This document shows positions 12,898 to 25,988 of a stretch of 64,000 bases of DNA, in pieces. The DNA comes from Hedera helix (taxonomy: Eukaryota; Streptophyta; Magnoliopsida; Apiales; Araliaceae). The translations under genes and the position numbers were made by a program. The DNA lies in contig OX359266.1 of NCBI GenBank assembly GCA_947179155.2, forward strand, positions 20,484,598-20,548,597, given 5' to 3'. The notes under the pieces are model-generated. The model saw only the letters and a list, made by a program, of their open reading frames with translations. It was not told the origin of the DNA and did not search any database. How positions within the stretch are numbered: position 1 is the first letter of the stretch; the number at the start of each line of letters is the position of its first letter.

Positions 12898-13394
12898 TGT
12901 AAAGACCACGAGAATCCCCATACTGGCTACAGGCGACCTTGTGCATTAATGTTCATCCTTCTTATAAAATTCACAACATAATATAATACAATGCTATTAA
13001 AAACTTAATAAATTTAAAACTTTTCATATACATCCTTATTCTCTATGTTTCTTTTGCCTCAAAATCGCAATCTTTACAATTACATATTACATCTCAATAT
13101 CATATACGATACGAGTTTATTCTAGTACAATCTTTCCTTACACATCTGTGCCTTACCATAATACAAGGGTCTAGTATATCTAAACGTTGTACCAACACGT
13201 ACAAGTTTTCTAACCTTCCATAATGACAACAAACATACCACTATCGGTTCACAACCAAATACCACAAAGATGTTAATAATAAGATTTTTTTACAAAGCTT
13301 AACTCCAACGACTTCAAGTCAAATCCAGTTGTTTGTCCTTATCGGGACTTTGCATTTCTCCGACTTCTATGAAAATGTTTATTTTAAGCAATAG

Positions 13395-13410
13395 TGAGCA
13401 CGAAAGCTCA
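13395..13410 (-). other. LTR stem-loop motif (TGAGC...GCTCA)
   Basis: On the minus strand ACTTGTTGAGC, 6-nt loop, GCTCACTATTGC. The same arrangement occurs at 3009-3024 and 18012-18027 on the plus strand and 6402-6420 on the minus strand. Confidence 0.6.
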
Positions 13411-14139
13411 ACAAGTCTAACAGTTATCACATAACACTTAGTTGATGCATCATGTATGCTTAGTAATAAATCTATGTATGATATTGTATACATGTTTCTC
13501 AGTTCTTATATACCGCATTTAAGTCATGCTTCATAGTTTATACATAATTCTCATGTAATCGTACTTCATGCTTTTCACTTACTTCACATTAATCATATTC
13601 ATTGATTTCATATAACATCCATATAGCTTCATGTAACAATTAAATATCACATTATATCATAACAATGCACATAACAATAAGTTCTCAAGAATATCACATA
13701 ATGCTAAAAAACTTGCCTAGTAAGCTTATCCGTCTGACGCTAGTTTTGCGTCTTTCGATCAACCTACAATTATATATGAGATTGACATAATCATTAATCA
13801 CACTAATTATTAATTAGTCTCAATTTAAGACCCTAACTTCAATTTATTAACTTTTAAAATGTTCGACAAACGAACTTTTGACTTTCAGAAAAAACCCTAG
13901 CCCAAACCTAATTGGACATGTCGAGTAGGCTTATCCCATTTACGTCTTCACTACACGTTTTTCGTACGACCCACTTTTAATAAGTTGGTCTAAAAATTTG
14001 TCACCAATAGACTATTTACATTGGTTTAATTCAATTAAACTTTCTTGTTTTGCATAACTTAATGTTTCAAACATTTAATAACATACAAAACGCTTCATAC
14101 TATTATCAATCTTTGATAATATATTAATTACATAAAAAT

Positions 14140-14395
14140 ATTATTAACCATTAATAATATTTTAATCTCTTACTAATGTTATTAACCATTTAATAACCTT
14201 TTAATTATTTACTAATGTTATTAATCATTTAATCACTTACTAATGTTAATAATTATTTAATAGCATTTTAATCTTTTACTAATGTTATTAATCATTTAAT
14301 AACATTTTAGTTACTTACTAATATTATTAATCATTTAATAACATTTTACTTACTTACTAATATTATCAACCATTTGATAATATTTTAACAATCTT
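14140..14395. repeat. AT-rich tandem repeat, about 40 bp, six to seven copies
   Basis: The phrase TTACTAATGTTATTAATCA, TTTAATAACATTTTA recurs with substitutions and length changes, within X1. Confidence 0.8.
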
Positions 14396-15213
14396 CAAAC
14401 AATACAAATAGTTAACTTTTTAATTGTGTTAACCTTAGTCTTTACTTTAAACATTTAACTACCAATTAGTCACTAATAGACTCTTTATATATTGGTTTAT
14501 TATACAAACATATTTATTTTACACTTATTTAGCTTAAATTTCCCAAGAGAATTCAACTCGAACTAACCCGACCTGGATAGCAAAACTACGTTCGCCAAAA
14601 ACCAAAAACCCAAAATTTTGAACTGTCTGGCCCTCAGAGACTCCGACAGCCATAACTTTATCATTTCTTAACCTTTTGAGTGATTCAAGTGTTCACGCTT
14701 CCGTAACGTCTTCCTCTACAACTTCTCTTTAGATCGTACAACAAAATTCCAATCGGAACTAGACTGAAAATTTCTCACACAGTCAGATTGACAACAAATT
14801 TCATAGTTTGCTTGCTCAAAAGTTTATAACTTTATCATTTCTTATCAGATTGAACTCAAATTCGAACCATGGCTGTGAGGACCCGAATTTTTGGGATTAC
14901 TTTAATAATATTAAATAAGAAATTAATTAACAAAAATTATCAAAGTTGTTTAAATTATTTATGATTGATATATTTTATGTGATTTAAAGTGTGTGATGGG
15001 ATTTAATTGGTAAATTAAATCTGTACGAAAATGGTGATAAATTGTGTTGAATTAACATAATTAAAAAGTAGATAAATTGTTTAAAAACAAATTATGAAAA
15101 ATAAGAGAAATTTCATGTAATTGTACAATTAGATTGTTGATATTTAAAATAGTTGTGGATGTGCATAAATTGTTATTTAAATGGTGTTACGTGATAATGT
15201 GAGGTATATGAAT

Positions 15214-15224
<11 letters not shown>

Positions 15225-15302
<78 letters not shown>
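15225..15302. repeat. (GT)n microsatellite, about 39 units
   Basis: Uninterrupted GT dinucleotides inside the 3.6-kb solo LTR. Confidence 0.98.
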
Positions 15303-15304
<2 letters not shown>

Positions 15305-15672
15305 ATGTTCAATTGTTGTATTGATAAATTTTTATTGATTATGGAGATAAAGGGATTAATAATTAAATTAATCCAAATTTTTATGAAAAACTATAGAGGA
15401 AATTAGTAAAATTAAAATTATTGATTGTATAATTAATCAATAATTATGATGAAAGTTTAGAAATTTTAAGAGGAGAAAGTAATTATATAGATTATATAAT
15501 AATAAATTATGTAATTTATATATGGAAATTTTAAGTAAAACATTAATGAAATAAGAATTATATAAATTATATAAGAATAATTATATAATTTATATAAGAG
15601 AATTCAATTAATTGAGGATGAAAGAAAATTATATAAATTGTATAATATGTTATTGTATAGTTTACATAAAGT

Positions 15673-15674
<2 letters not shown>

Positions 15675-15749
<75 letters not shown>
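15675..15749. repeat. (AAT)n microsatellite, about 25 units
   Basis: Uninterrupted AAT trinucleotides. The poly-asparagine reading across it is an artefact of the repeat. Confidence 0.98.
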
Positions 15750-15752
<3 letters not shown>

Positions 15753-18498
15753 AGAGTTAATAAAGGTATAATTATTGATTATATAATTAATTGATAATTA
15801 TGGAGAAATTTTGAAAATTATTTAAAAAGGAGAATGTAATTATATAAATTATATAATAATAACGTATATAATTTATATAAGAAAGTTAAAGTAAATAGTA
15901 AGGAAATAATAATTATATAAATTATATAAAAATGATTATATAATTTATATAAGAAGAATACATTAATTAAGAAAGGAAATATAATTGTACAAATGGTGCA
16001 ATATTTTATTATATGGTTTATATATATTTTATGTAGTTAATTGGTGTGTTTATGAAATATCCATGTAACGAAGTGAAAATGTATAAAAGTTTATTTTATA
16101 AGTTGTATGTGTTATTTAAGTAATTTTGGAAGTATAAAATGTTTCATGTAACTACATGCACGTAATTATGCATGTGCAAAATTATTCAAATATGGTATAT
16201 TAAAAAGTGTAAACAATGTTTATAAATCATGTTATGTATTTTAGTTAATTAAAATAAATATTTTAAGTACATTACGTAAATAATTTATTACACGAGATAA
16301 CTACGTAATATATTAAAATATTTATTTATGTTTGATTTGCGCTAATCCGGATTGGGTAGAGGCGGTGGACTTGAAATGTTTATCCCAATTTTAGCAAGTT
16401 GCTCTTATAAAAAAAAATAATAATAAGACCTTCTCTCTCCCTTCATAATGTTAAGTTGCTTCGGTGAAAAAAGAAAAAAATGGAAGAAACAAGCCAGGCT
16501 TGTTCTTCACTAAATTTGGAGCACCAGATAAAGTTTTGCTGCTACTCAAGAAGCTATTTATGGTTGCTGGAAAAGAAGAGAAAGAAAAAATCCCCCAAGG
16601 AGGAATTGAAGTTTTAAGTTAAAAAAGGTAACAATTTCTTTCCTTGTAAATTTCATGTAAAGGGATAGAATAACTGCATAATTGCTATTGTTTGAGTATA
16701 ATAATTTTAGAAATTTTTGTTGTTGATTATGGGGTTGGAGGTATACATAAATTATTCTAGTATATAATTAATTGTTGGAATTTATTTTTTTATTTGTTAG
16801 ATAATTATTGTTATGTGCGAATTTATTGTGGATTATTGTAAAAATGGTTGTATTTTGTTATTTTGGTAGTGGGTAATGATTTAGAGGGAGTATTAAGCTT
16901 TGGATAGATGTTTTAGCGGCTGAAAATGAAGAAATGAAGAAGGAGGACGAAACAGTTAAAAAAAAATTGATTAATTTTTGCATAGTCAAAATAGGGCAGA
17001 TTCTGTCCATTTTTGTGCATAATCTGGAAAAAGTTCATTCTACAAAGTTGTAGAAAATTAAATTTCTTGTGGAATGGACTTAAGATTCGTAATTTTCTAA
17101 TAAACGAGCTAATTTCTATGAATTTCGAAAGTTTTAGCGCATTAAAAATTAAAATTTAATTATTAAAAATATTTTTGTGCTGAAATCTTTTCTGGACAGA
17201 AATATTGTTATATTATTTCTGATATTTTGAAATTTTTTGATAAATTATTGAATAGCATAGGTATTTATTATATTTTTAAGGCTATTTAACATTAATGTAA
17301 AAATAAGTGAAAGCTCATAGAAAATTCTATGAACGTTGGAAAATTATGAAACTAGGTGAAATTTTTTATCATAATATAAGATAAATATTGATGGTGTTTG
17401 GAGGATACAAAAGTACGTTGAGTAATTATTTATATTTTAAAAGCTATTAAATAATAGTTTTTATACATATAAATAATTATAGAAAATTGTGGGATACTCC
17501 AAAAATTTAGAAAATTGTTAAATAAAAGTCCGGACAACCGAATACGTTAAATTTTATCCGACAAGCTGATTTGTCCGCATTGAATGTGTTTTATATTAAT
17601 TAAATTAATATATTAGAGTGCTAATCAATTATTATTTAATTGATTTACTATAGGTTGTACGAGAAGAATTATAAAATGGTTATTTATTAATTTTGACACC
17701 GAGACAAGTTCTTCAGTACTTGATGTTAATTGTTTATCTGTTAGTGTATATTAACTTTTGTTCAAATGCATATAAAATTATGTATTATGTGATTCCTTGT
17801 TGATATGACCGCGATATGCATTCGGTGCAATTATGTGATTATATGTGAAGTTGTTCAATGTTTTATTTAGGTAATTGTTAATCTGAGCTAGATATGATGC
17901 ACGTGAAATATATTGCTCTAGTAAAAGCACAACACGTGATGTATGACACACACAAAGCATATTATATTATGTGCTACGTGAAACGTGTTATGTGCACACT
18001 GTTGAACTTGCTGAGCCGTTGTGCTCATTTTTGCATAATAAAAATTTTGCAGGCAAAAATGAAACTTCAGGAGTATTAAATCATGACTAGAGACTGTGCA
18101 ATATTAGTTTATATATAGAAACTGGATATGGTTAAATTAGTAGAATGGGTGATTATAATTCATGAGTTATATATATGTTGAATTTTGATCGGATAAATAA
18201 GGTTAGTTATGTAATTTGATTATTCAAGAATATTATTCATAAAAGAAAAGAAAAAGTAAAGGTTGCGATCCAGGAACTAGAATCGAGATGTAAAGATTTT
18301 AAATGCCAAAATATTTTGATTAAAAAAAAATTATATCGAAAAATTTGGTAATTAATGATGTAAAGTCAATTAATGGATTAAACAAGGTGATTAAAGGTTT
18401 ATTAACGAACCGAAATTTGGACGTTAGGAAGATAATGTGTAATAAATATGAAATTTAAGATAATAAGGTTTGTCGAATTTCGGGGTCGTTACAATGGC

Positions 18499-19527
18499 TT
18501 TGTGGATTCATAAATTTACCGAAAACAACAAGTTTTTATATCAACAATCATTTTTCATACTCCGCAACCATGATCGACCATGACCAAAATCCTTAAGGTT
18601 TAGTTTAAAAACATAATTGACCATAAAAGTCATTATAAGCTCATTTTAACATATTTTTCCAAAACACAACATTACCAAAATTTTAGATCTATGTTAAAAC
18701 TCATAGATCTTAGCATTTTCAACCAACAAAGCGATTCCTTTTGAAAACACACGATTCAAACCAGGATCTTTACCAACACATATCATAGTTGGAATAAAAA
18801 TCCACATGAGCTCATCTAGGCTCCATTTTTGTTTATATCAAAATAGTTCATTTACAAAACTTGTAGATCTAAGGTATACACCCATGGATCTTTAAAACAC
18901 ACCAACAAAATAACTTGTTCACTTGACAACCCATAAACCAAAACTAAGGTTTTAAAACTTTTAATAACCAACTCTTGATTGCTTAACTATACATGAATAA
19001 AAATGTGATCTACCGAAATTTTTACCACCAATATCACCGTATATCATTGGAATCGTCATGTTCCACCATTTAGATCATAGATCTTCCATCACAACCATAG
19101 ATCTAACAATATTAACCAAACATAATTAAAGTTATAGATTTTTAGAAATACTTTTAACCTTTATTTGATGATCTTCTTTTTCCTCTTGATGGATGCTAGA
19201 CATTTATTACTAGACTCCTTCTCTTTTTTCTTCCTTGACCCAAAATGGACCCCTTCTATTCTTCTCTAGAACCTTTGTTCTTTAACTCTCAACACTTAGT
19301 GTCTTATCTCACAAATGCTCTCAACTTCTAAATTGGTGAAAACTTACAAATGGTTAACCTTCCACTAGTTTTGGTAGATTATTCTACTTATAAAACTCCC
19401 ATAAGCTTCATTAACTCCTACTAATCCACTAGCATCTCTTAATTAAGTCCCTAATCTACAAGAAATAAGATCCACATTTTTGGGGAATTGACATTTACAT
19501 TGGGAAGGGTTTTGTGGGTTTATGTTA
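18499..19527. other. X1 body between nested insertions, non-coding
   Basis: AT-rich sequence with repeated phrases on GATCTTAGATC/CATAGATCT. A TATAAGTAG-like box on the minus strand near 19390 could be the X1 promoter. No gene is seen. Confidence 0.5.
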
Positions 19528-20345
19528 CACTACAAAAAAATGGGGCTTTAGCAACAACTGATTTTCATTGCTAAAGGTGCCAAATTTCGTTGCAAAAGCA
19601 ATTTAGCAACGATTTTATTGCTGTTGCACCTTTCGTTTGCCAATGAGCGTTGTTAATTGTTACGTAACGAATGTATTTTGTTCGTTGCAAAAGGTTATAC
19701 ATTTTTCAATGAAAGTTAACTTTCGTGCAAAGGCCTAGACTTTTTAGCAACGAAATTTTTTGTTGCTGAAACAATAAAAAACGTTACTGAAAATCGTTTT
19801 TCGTTGCAAAAAACCTACTAATTGGCAACAAAATGAACATTTTTTTTTTGGCAACAAACATGTGGTTTCGTTGCGGTTGGTTCGATTTGCCAACAATCCG
19901 CTTCGTTGCGGAAAAGCATGAAAATTATTGCCTAAACATGTTTTCGTTGCTGATTGTATAATTTTTAGTAACGATGTTAGTTGCTGATTATACTATTTTG
20001 CAACGAAATTGTTATTAATCAGCAACGACAATGTTTGTTGCTGGTTATTTTTCGGTAGCAACCATAATTGTTGATTAGCAAAGAAACTATTCGTTGCTGT
20101 TTCTTTATATGTGCAACAAAAATTGATATGATTTGCAACGATATAAATGTTGTCTTTTTATTTGGGTATAGCAACAATATCCTTCCCGTTGTTATTAAGT
20201 TAATTTTTCATTGCTAAAAATTGTATTTTAATACCATTAGCAACGAAAACTTCTTGTTAAATGTATAAAAAGTCGATGCTATATCTTTAATTGTGCAAGG
20301 CTTTGGTAACGAAATAGTCATCCACTGTATCGTTGCCAAATCAAA
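19528..20345. repeat. Left CACTA terminus and subterminal repeat array
   Basis: After CACTACAAAAAAATGGGGC come more than twenty degenerate copies of AGCAACGAAA or its complement TTTCGTTGC over about 800 bp. Density falls off after 20345, where the captured-gene region begins. Confidence 0.85.
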
Positions 20346-21180
20346 AATTGACAATCTTGTTGTGTACCTGACTAACTCAATGATCCCATAGCAAATAATG
20401 GCAAAAATAAAAAAACTAAAATATTATTAACTTAATAAAATCATCCAATACATAATCATTCATCATCTTTACAATCAACTATCTAAGGCTGTCACAGCTC
20501 TTCAATATATTTACATATATAGAGTACACTTCTTATTTCGTCTCTTTTCTTCCGTAAACTGGTAAACATAACACATCATATACAGGAAATTCGGCACTCA
20601 ATATTGTAAGGCAGATAGAAGCAATTTTCCTGCACATATTTAAAAATAATAGCAATGCATAATTTCTAAATTCATGGTGTCTCATATAAAAAGCAATCAT
20701 ATACTCGTATATAAGCGTGCATATCACCCATTAGTATTGTTGTATAGGCAGAAATATGTGATTGTTGTTCATTTATAATATTTTGCAATCTAATTTTTCC
20801 AGATTATCTCCTTATTGACCAATTCAATAGTAATCTCTACCATGATTGTTGAAGAAAATGAAAATATAAATAATTTAAAATTTAAGAACATTCCTCCAAT
20901 ATGTTTTTTGAAGATTTATCCATTTATTGACCAATTCTAATTTTTTACCATAATTGTTAAGGAGAACAAAACTACAAATGATTTCAGAATTTTTTTTATC
21001 TTTTGATAAAGTCGGTATTTAGAACTTAACTGAAAACAAGTCTTGCAAAAAAGCAATGACATTTACTACTCAATTCTGATAGTAAATTATGTTCTTGATA
21101 TAGACTAAACTTAGTTTATATAAAAAAAATTCATAATTGTTAAATAAATATCAGTTGTAAAAACAAAAATATGGAGTTAA
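20346..21180. other. No gene recognised
   Basis: AT-rich sequence between the left subterminal array and the DAR2 exons. The minus-strand open frame 20533-20727 has no recognisable domain. Being on the DAR2 side, it may be captured intron or 3' flank. Confidence 0.4.
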
Positions 21181-21189
21181 TTCGAAAAA

Positions 21190-21535
21190 ATGACCTTGTA
21201 TCCCGTAATATCCCGAGTAACAACAAGCAATGGTCTTACTGTGGCTCGTTTCTTCTCCTGCACCAAGGAAAAACTAAACTTTATTTTTGTAAGAGACTAC
21301 TTGCTTACTAATAAACTAATGCACTCTAACAATGATTTGAGTAGAAAGAATTGCAAAAGAACATAATAGACCATCTTACCAGGAAAGTGAGATGATGCAA
21401 TCTGATGGATTGAATTGATTAGAGCTGATTTTCCGACATTGAGAACGCTAACCACCATAACAAGGAGAGTATGAGCTTTTGAGATTGCCTCCTTCAATTT
21501 GAACTCCACAAGTTCAAGAAGTTTTGTTACATGAG
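21190..21535 (-). pseudogene. DGP2: Two exons of mitochondrial DAR GTPase 2 (YlqF/MTG1-type), captured fragment
   Basis: Family role: a circularly permuted GTPase for mitochondrial ribosome assembly (Arabidopsis SHORT INTEGUMENTS 2). Exon one (21535-21380) encodes LVEFKLKEAISK, LLVMVVSVLNVGKSALINS and IHQIASSHFPG, where NVGKSALINS is the G1/P-loop, then a GTAAG donor. Exon two (21257 down to about 21190), after a TTGGTGCAG acceptor, encodes EKKRATVRPLLVTRDITGYK, matching the region around G2 that normally reads RATVGPLPGVTQD. The G1 context GVPNVGKS has become SVLNVGKS and the G2 GVT is changed. The rest of the roughly 380-residue protein is absent. Introns are kept, so it came from genomic DNA. 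Confidence 0.85.
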
Positions 21536-22684
21536 CCGAGAGTCAGAACTCAAAACATAAAAAATTATGCTAAGTACATTACCATAATATAAAATAGGTT
21601 CAAAACATTAATATGTATTGGAGACTCCATATAACTGGCATTCAATATGGATTTATTCTCAAATTCAGTAGAACAAGTGCAAATGTAATGCCAAATGGAG
21701 TCAGTGATGTTGCAGTGTGTGCAAGACTATTTTTTACATGTGTGTGTACAATTGCATATCGTGTGGCACACATCTAGTCATGAAATAAGAATTTGTGTTA
21801 CCTTACCAGTTAGATAAAGCGAGTGATACAAAACAGTCACACAATTGAGTAATATAACCTTACATAACTAAATCATTAAGTTGGTCTTTGGTATATTTTA
21901 GGCAACATAATCATATGATTTGCACAAATAGATTAACATAACCATAGCACAGTAAGGCTTCTGAGTCTTTTAACAGAATTTCGACTTCATCTTCGTTAAT
22001 AGTTGAAATAAAATCCCCCCTTATTAGAGTAAGACACAGATTATCACCAAGTAATACTTTTAAACATGATGAGTATGACAAGTTATGGCATACATAAACT
22101 GGAACAAGGACTGCAATTCAGTCTATCCTAACCCTAAGCTTAGTATGTACAATTCAATCTTCATAAATAGAACCAGTACCAAGCCAAGACAAAATTTAAT
22201 CCACCCTACAATGCCAATCGCTACCTTGATTGCTCTCACTACAGAAAATAACAAGGACATGAAGATCAATGATAACACTTTCCCGCTACGATTATTACCA
22301 GCTTTTTCATAGAAAATAAATGTAGATAAGGCAACAAAAGGCTCACAAAAGACCTTTAGTATGTAAGTCGTATGATTGAAATAAAATATCCCAAAGTTAA
22401 GATAAAAAATATTGTAATATTATCATCAATTTCTATATATAATGTTAATCTATTTTGAACAAATAAAATTAGACAAGTGATCATTTCAATATCTTAAGAA
22501 ATTAACAACCTTGTGGAATTTGTAAGTCCGCATATTTTTTCCTCAAAGAATAAACAGAAGAAACTTTGAAAATCACCTTTGTGGAAAAAGTTAGTTTTCT
22601 TGTCAAACACTAAAGAGAAGTAAATTTGAAATTTATCATTGACTAAATAAGTAAGGTTTGACATAAAAGAATAAAGTTGGATAC

Positions 22685-23098
22685 CTGTGAGAAGAAAGAA
22701 TCTACGTCGTCCTTTTGAGCAGTGGCAAAGACCTAAACACACAACATAGTTATTGTAATACTATTATAAAAATAATTAAAAAAAATATAAATAACAATAC
22801 AACATCCAACATTTAAAGTTAAATATACAAAACTAGAAAATCAAGTAATATACCGTGGGAGTCCAATGAATTCCAGCACGAAGTGATCCAAGAATTTCAC
22901 CTTCCTTGACCAACCCATTAAACAAACCAACCCATTAAACAATGACTGAAAAAATGAACCTTCAACAGCCACACCACTAGCTCCATCCATTTCTTTTAAT
23001 AAAAGTTGCAAAGAGCTCCACAAGGCTGACAGATTCATTAGAACCGTAATCCCCCTCGCAGCAGCACGAACCATTACACGAGCAACATATGCTACAGT
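22685..23098 (-). pseudogene. UFL1: Two exons of E3 UFM1-protein ligase 1 homolog, frameshifted
   Basis: Family role: E3 ligase that attaches UFM1 to ER and ribosomal targets. The exon at 23098-22854 reads YTVAYVARVMVRAAARGI, LSALWSSLQLLLKEMDGAS, GVAVEGSFFQSLFNGLV and, after a frameshift, KEGEILGSLRAGIHWTPT, then a GTATAT donor. The next exon, 22732-22685, has a TTTAG acceptor and reads VFATAQKDDVDSFFSQ, then GTATCC. The frameshift is a perfect 17-bp tandem duplication (22909-22925 and 22926-22942). Only this middle part of the roughly 800-residue protein is present. The intron is retained. Confidence 0.88.
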
Positions 23099-23539
23099 AT
23101 AACGATTAAGCCGAGGTTAAAATTTATAGGATAAGTTTCTTGGAAAAAGTAAAGACGACAATAAGACGTTGAGTTCAATGTTGGTTTGATCAAACTATGC
23201 CTTTAGCCCCTTATATAGAAGTAAAGGGAGACAAAAAGAATCCTATTGTTATTTTATAACTTCATTTATTAGTGTTTCATGTGTTGTAGCTGAACCTTGC
23301 TAATATTCAATGCATATTTCATTTAGAGGGAAATGGATCCATAAGAAATCTACTGTATTTCAAAGTAATGAGTAAACAAAAATGCATAATATTATATCAA
23401 TGGAGCACTTTCAACTACTATAAAGTGAAAATATAAAAAAATATAAAAAATTGAAAGAAAGCATATTAGAGGAGCACTTACATATTTCCATCTGATTGCA
23501 ATCCTAAAGTTGAGAAGGGGAGGGATCGTTTCTGGCCTT

Positions 23540-23740
23540 ATTCCTGAGCTGTATCATACAAATTCAAAAAATGCCTTTGAGGAATCGACCTCTCCGGAGA
23601 TCTATGTTTTAATACTTTAATCAAACTCGACCATGTTTTCGCATATAGTTGATCTTGGCTACATAGATTCAGTCTCTCCATTTTGGACACTTTGAGCAAA
23701 GCCATCCAATAACAGGCGGTGTCCTTGTTTAATTTCATTT
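23540..23740 (-). pseudogene. Unidentified exon-like fragment
   Basis: An open minus-strand stretch encodes LNKDTACYWMALLKVSKMER, then SQDQLYAKTWSSLIKVLKHR and HFLNLYDTAQE. Composition looks like protein-coding exon rather than random AT-rich DNA, and it lies between UFL1 and MOR1 fragments on the same strand. I do not recognise the family. Confidence 0.35.
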
Positions 23741-23884
23741 TAAATTATTGCGCCGGAGTACTTGACCATTTACTGACTTGATAGTTGTTAGTAGACCCAT
23801 CAGCCAATAGTTTATCTTTTTTCAGAATAAATTAAATTAAATTGCAAACTGTAGACCATGTTTTACCAGTTCAACAGATTCATC

Positions 23885-24080
23885 GAAGATACCATAATGT
23901 GCATTCAAACTTGGTGAAACTAGAAAGTCGAACCAAGTCTCTATCCTTATGTCCCAAAACTGCATAATTAAGAGTTACCATGTTGGCTAATATAGCTGCA
24001 AATTTGAAGCCAATATGGTAACTCTTAAGTCCCAAAAAAGCATATAATATATGTGCACCACCTACTAATTGATTATCCAA
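23885..24080 (-). pseudogene. Unidentified exon-like fragment
   Basis: The open minus-strand stretch includes GFKFAAILANMVTLNYAVLG and HKDRDLVRLSSFTKF. There is no recognised domain. It is reported because of its position in a row of captured minus-strand exons; it could be chance. Confidence 0.25.
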
Positions 24081-25041
24081 CTGTTACATATGCTAAAGAA
24101 CGATAGATGGTTTAGCTACTTGATACAAGGTTACTAGTATTTCCATAGTATAAACATGATCTATGCGTACCAGTACAAAAGGATGCACAGAATCTTAATT
24201 TCTTCATAGTCATTGAGAATAGTCAAACTTAAAATATTTGAACTACATTACGTGAAAATCAAATCAAATGTTTCACAATTGTTGCTACCAAACTCTTAAA
24301 CATGTTTAAATTTGCATATGAAAAGGGGAAAAACGTCACACACTTACATTATAATGCAGTATAATATTGTAAGTGAACAAATTCTATAGTCCAGTAATAC
24401 TTACAATGTGAACAGGCTTCTAAGTTGGAATATGTATTGCTTCTCTAAATATATACAAATTATTAAGAAAAGACGCCATTTGCCTGACTCACAAGTAGAA
24501 CCTTACACCTTGTACATCTAGAAAATCTGATTCCTCGCCTTGACCTTTTCTCTTTGAACCAAGTACAATTAGTAAGTGAAGATTTATTCCATCAAAAAGT
24601 CATTTCATGGCTTAATTTCAAAATTCTACCCTGAATCCTATGTTGCAAAGAAAGTCTCACTTTTACTTAAGCTAATGAGTAACATCCTTGTTTAACAAAA
24701 GCAACTAGATGCCTGCATTTCAGAAATATAACGAGAGCGACAAAAGCTGAAACAGAGACGTAGAATACTTGAGTCGGACGAATTAGTCTAATAACTCTCA
24801 AAAGATAATTTAAGTATGGTCCTTATGCTTAATGGGATGGCAGAGCTTGACATATGTGTTGTATACTTGCACAAGTAGAATCTATCAACTTAAAAGTCTC
24901 ATGAAATAACTTAATACAACTATATAACTTTTAAGCTTTATTAGACCGCAAAGCTTGATATCTGTTAAACATGGTAACAAATTTCAGTATTCAGACAATT
25001 ATAGAAGAAGAGTTGTAATATAATATTAAGTTCATGCGAAC
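24081..25041. other. No gene recognised
   Basis: Intron-like AT-rich sequence. A short minus-strand stretch at about 24555-24510 (LGSKRKGQGEESDFLDVQG, then GTAAGG) could be a further exon, but nothing confirms it. Confidence 0.35.
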
Positions 25042-25391
25042 CTTTGAAATCTCCCTCTCTGATTTATACACGGGATCTCTAGGTGCATCAGTGGGTGGCT
25101 CCGTAACATTATAGCATCCATAATCACTCATTGCACATCGAATATACTGTAAATTCAATAATATGCAAAACATAAGTAATTAAACTTCTTAAAAAGGACA
25201 TAATGGTCTACATGAAAATTTTTCTACAAAATGTTCAGCATTACCAACATATCAAATAACCAAAACAGTAGTTGATGTATATAATCCTCTATGCTAATCA
25301 GTAGATAGTGAAATGAATATACCTTCTGCAGCATTGGTGCCAAGACCCTCGGAATTACATATATATCAGTATCAGGTAGAGTTACATACAT
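25042..25391 (-). pseudogene. Two adjoining exons of one unidentified conserved-looking gene
   Basis: The exon at 25391-25323 (TTTGTAG acceptor, GTATAT donor, 69 bp) encodes YVTLPDTDIYVIPRVLAPML. The exon at 25146-25042 (TTACAG acceptor, GTTCGC donor, 105 bp) encodes YIRCAMSDYGCYNVTEPPTD, then PRDPVYKSEREISK. Both are multiples of three, in phase and free of stops, so they look like real neighbouring exons. I cannot name the family with confidence. Confidence 0.55.
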
Positions 25392-25988
25392 CTACAAATT
25401 ACCAAACAAAACACAATTCATCAACAGTCACATGCAAAAGTTCATAATTAGTGTGTTTAAAAGTACTGCAGTTTGTCTGAAATATCAATAACGATTCTAA
25501 ATAAATTATAAGAGAGTAAAAATTTAGCACAACAATTTAGCTGAAATATCAATAACAATTTTGTTAATATAAATATCAATATCAGTTTGTCTGCAGTTTG
25601 TCCAGGGAGGTTGGTCCGGCATTCTCCGGTGAACTAAGCTGCATTTACTGCTCCAAAAGCATTATGCAGTTAGAATGATAGGAAGTAAGAAATCTAAATA
25701 TTTAAAGTAGGCGGCGGCAGGGGTATTGAATGGTTAATTCTATGCACTGGTGTAAAGCAGAGAAATCGTAAACTTCACTCCAAATAACACAAGCCACCTT
25801 ACAACAGCAGCTGAGATTACATAGTGTCACACAAGACTTATTAGCATATATGTTGCAGATTAATATTGTGCATGGATCTTTAGTTATACCATCCTTGCAT
25901 TTGTGGGATGCTTTAAAATGCTACAGTTCTCATTCATTTTTATTTCAAGATTGAAAAAACAGTTCCTATTAACCACTTCTATCCATGG

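Larger units (their letters stand above)
14869..18498 (+). mobile_element. 3.6-kb solo LTR with TSD ATGGC
   Basis: The LTR proper is 14874-18493: TGTGAGGACCCGAATTTT... to ...TTTCGGGGTCGTTACA, flanked by ATGGC on both sides (14869-14873 and 18494-18498). It carries the plus-oriented stem-loop TGAGCCGTTGTGCTCA at 18012-18027 followed by ATAATAAAA, and two long microsatellites. There is no internal domain, so it is a solo LTR. It is inserted in X1. Confidence 0.88.

Noticed and set aside
15612..15794. Open frame with a long asparagine run
   Set aside because: It is the (AAT)n microsatellite read in one frame, inside a solo LTR.
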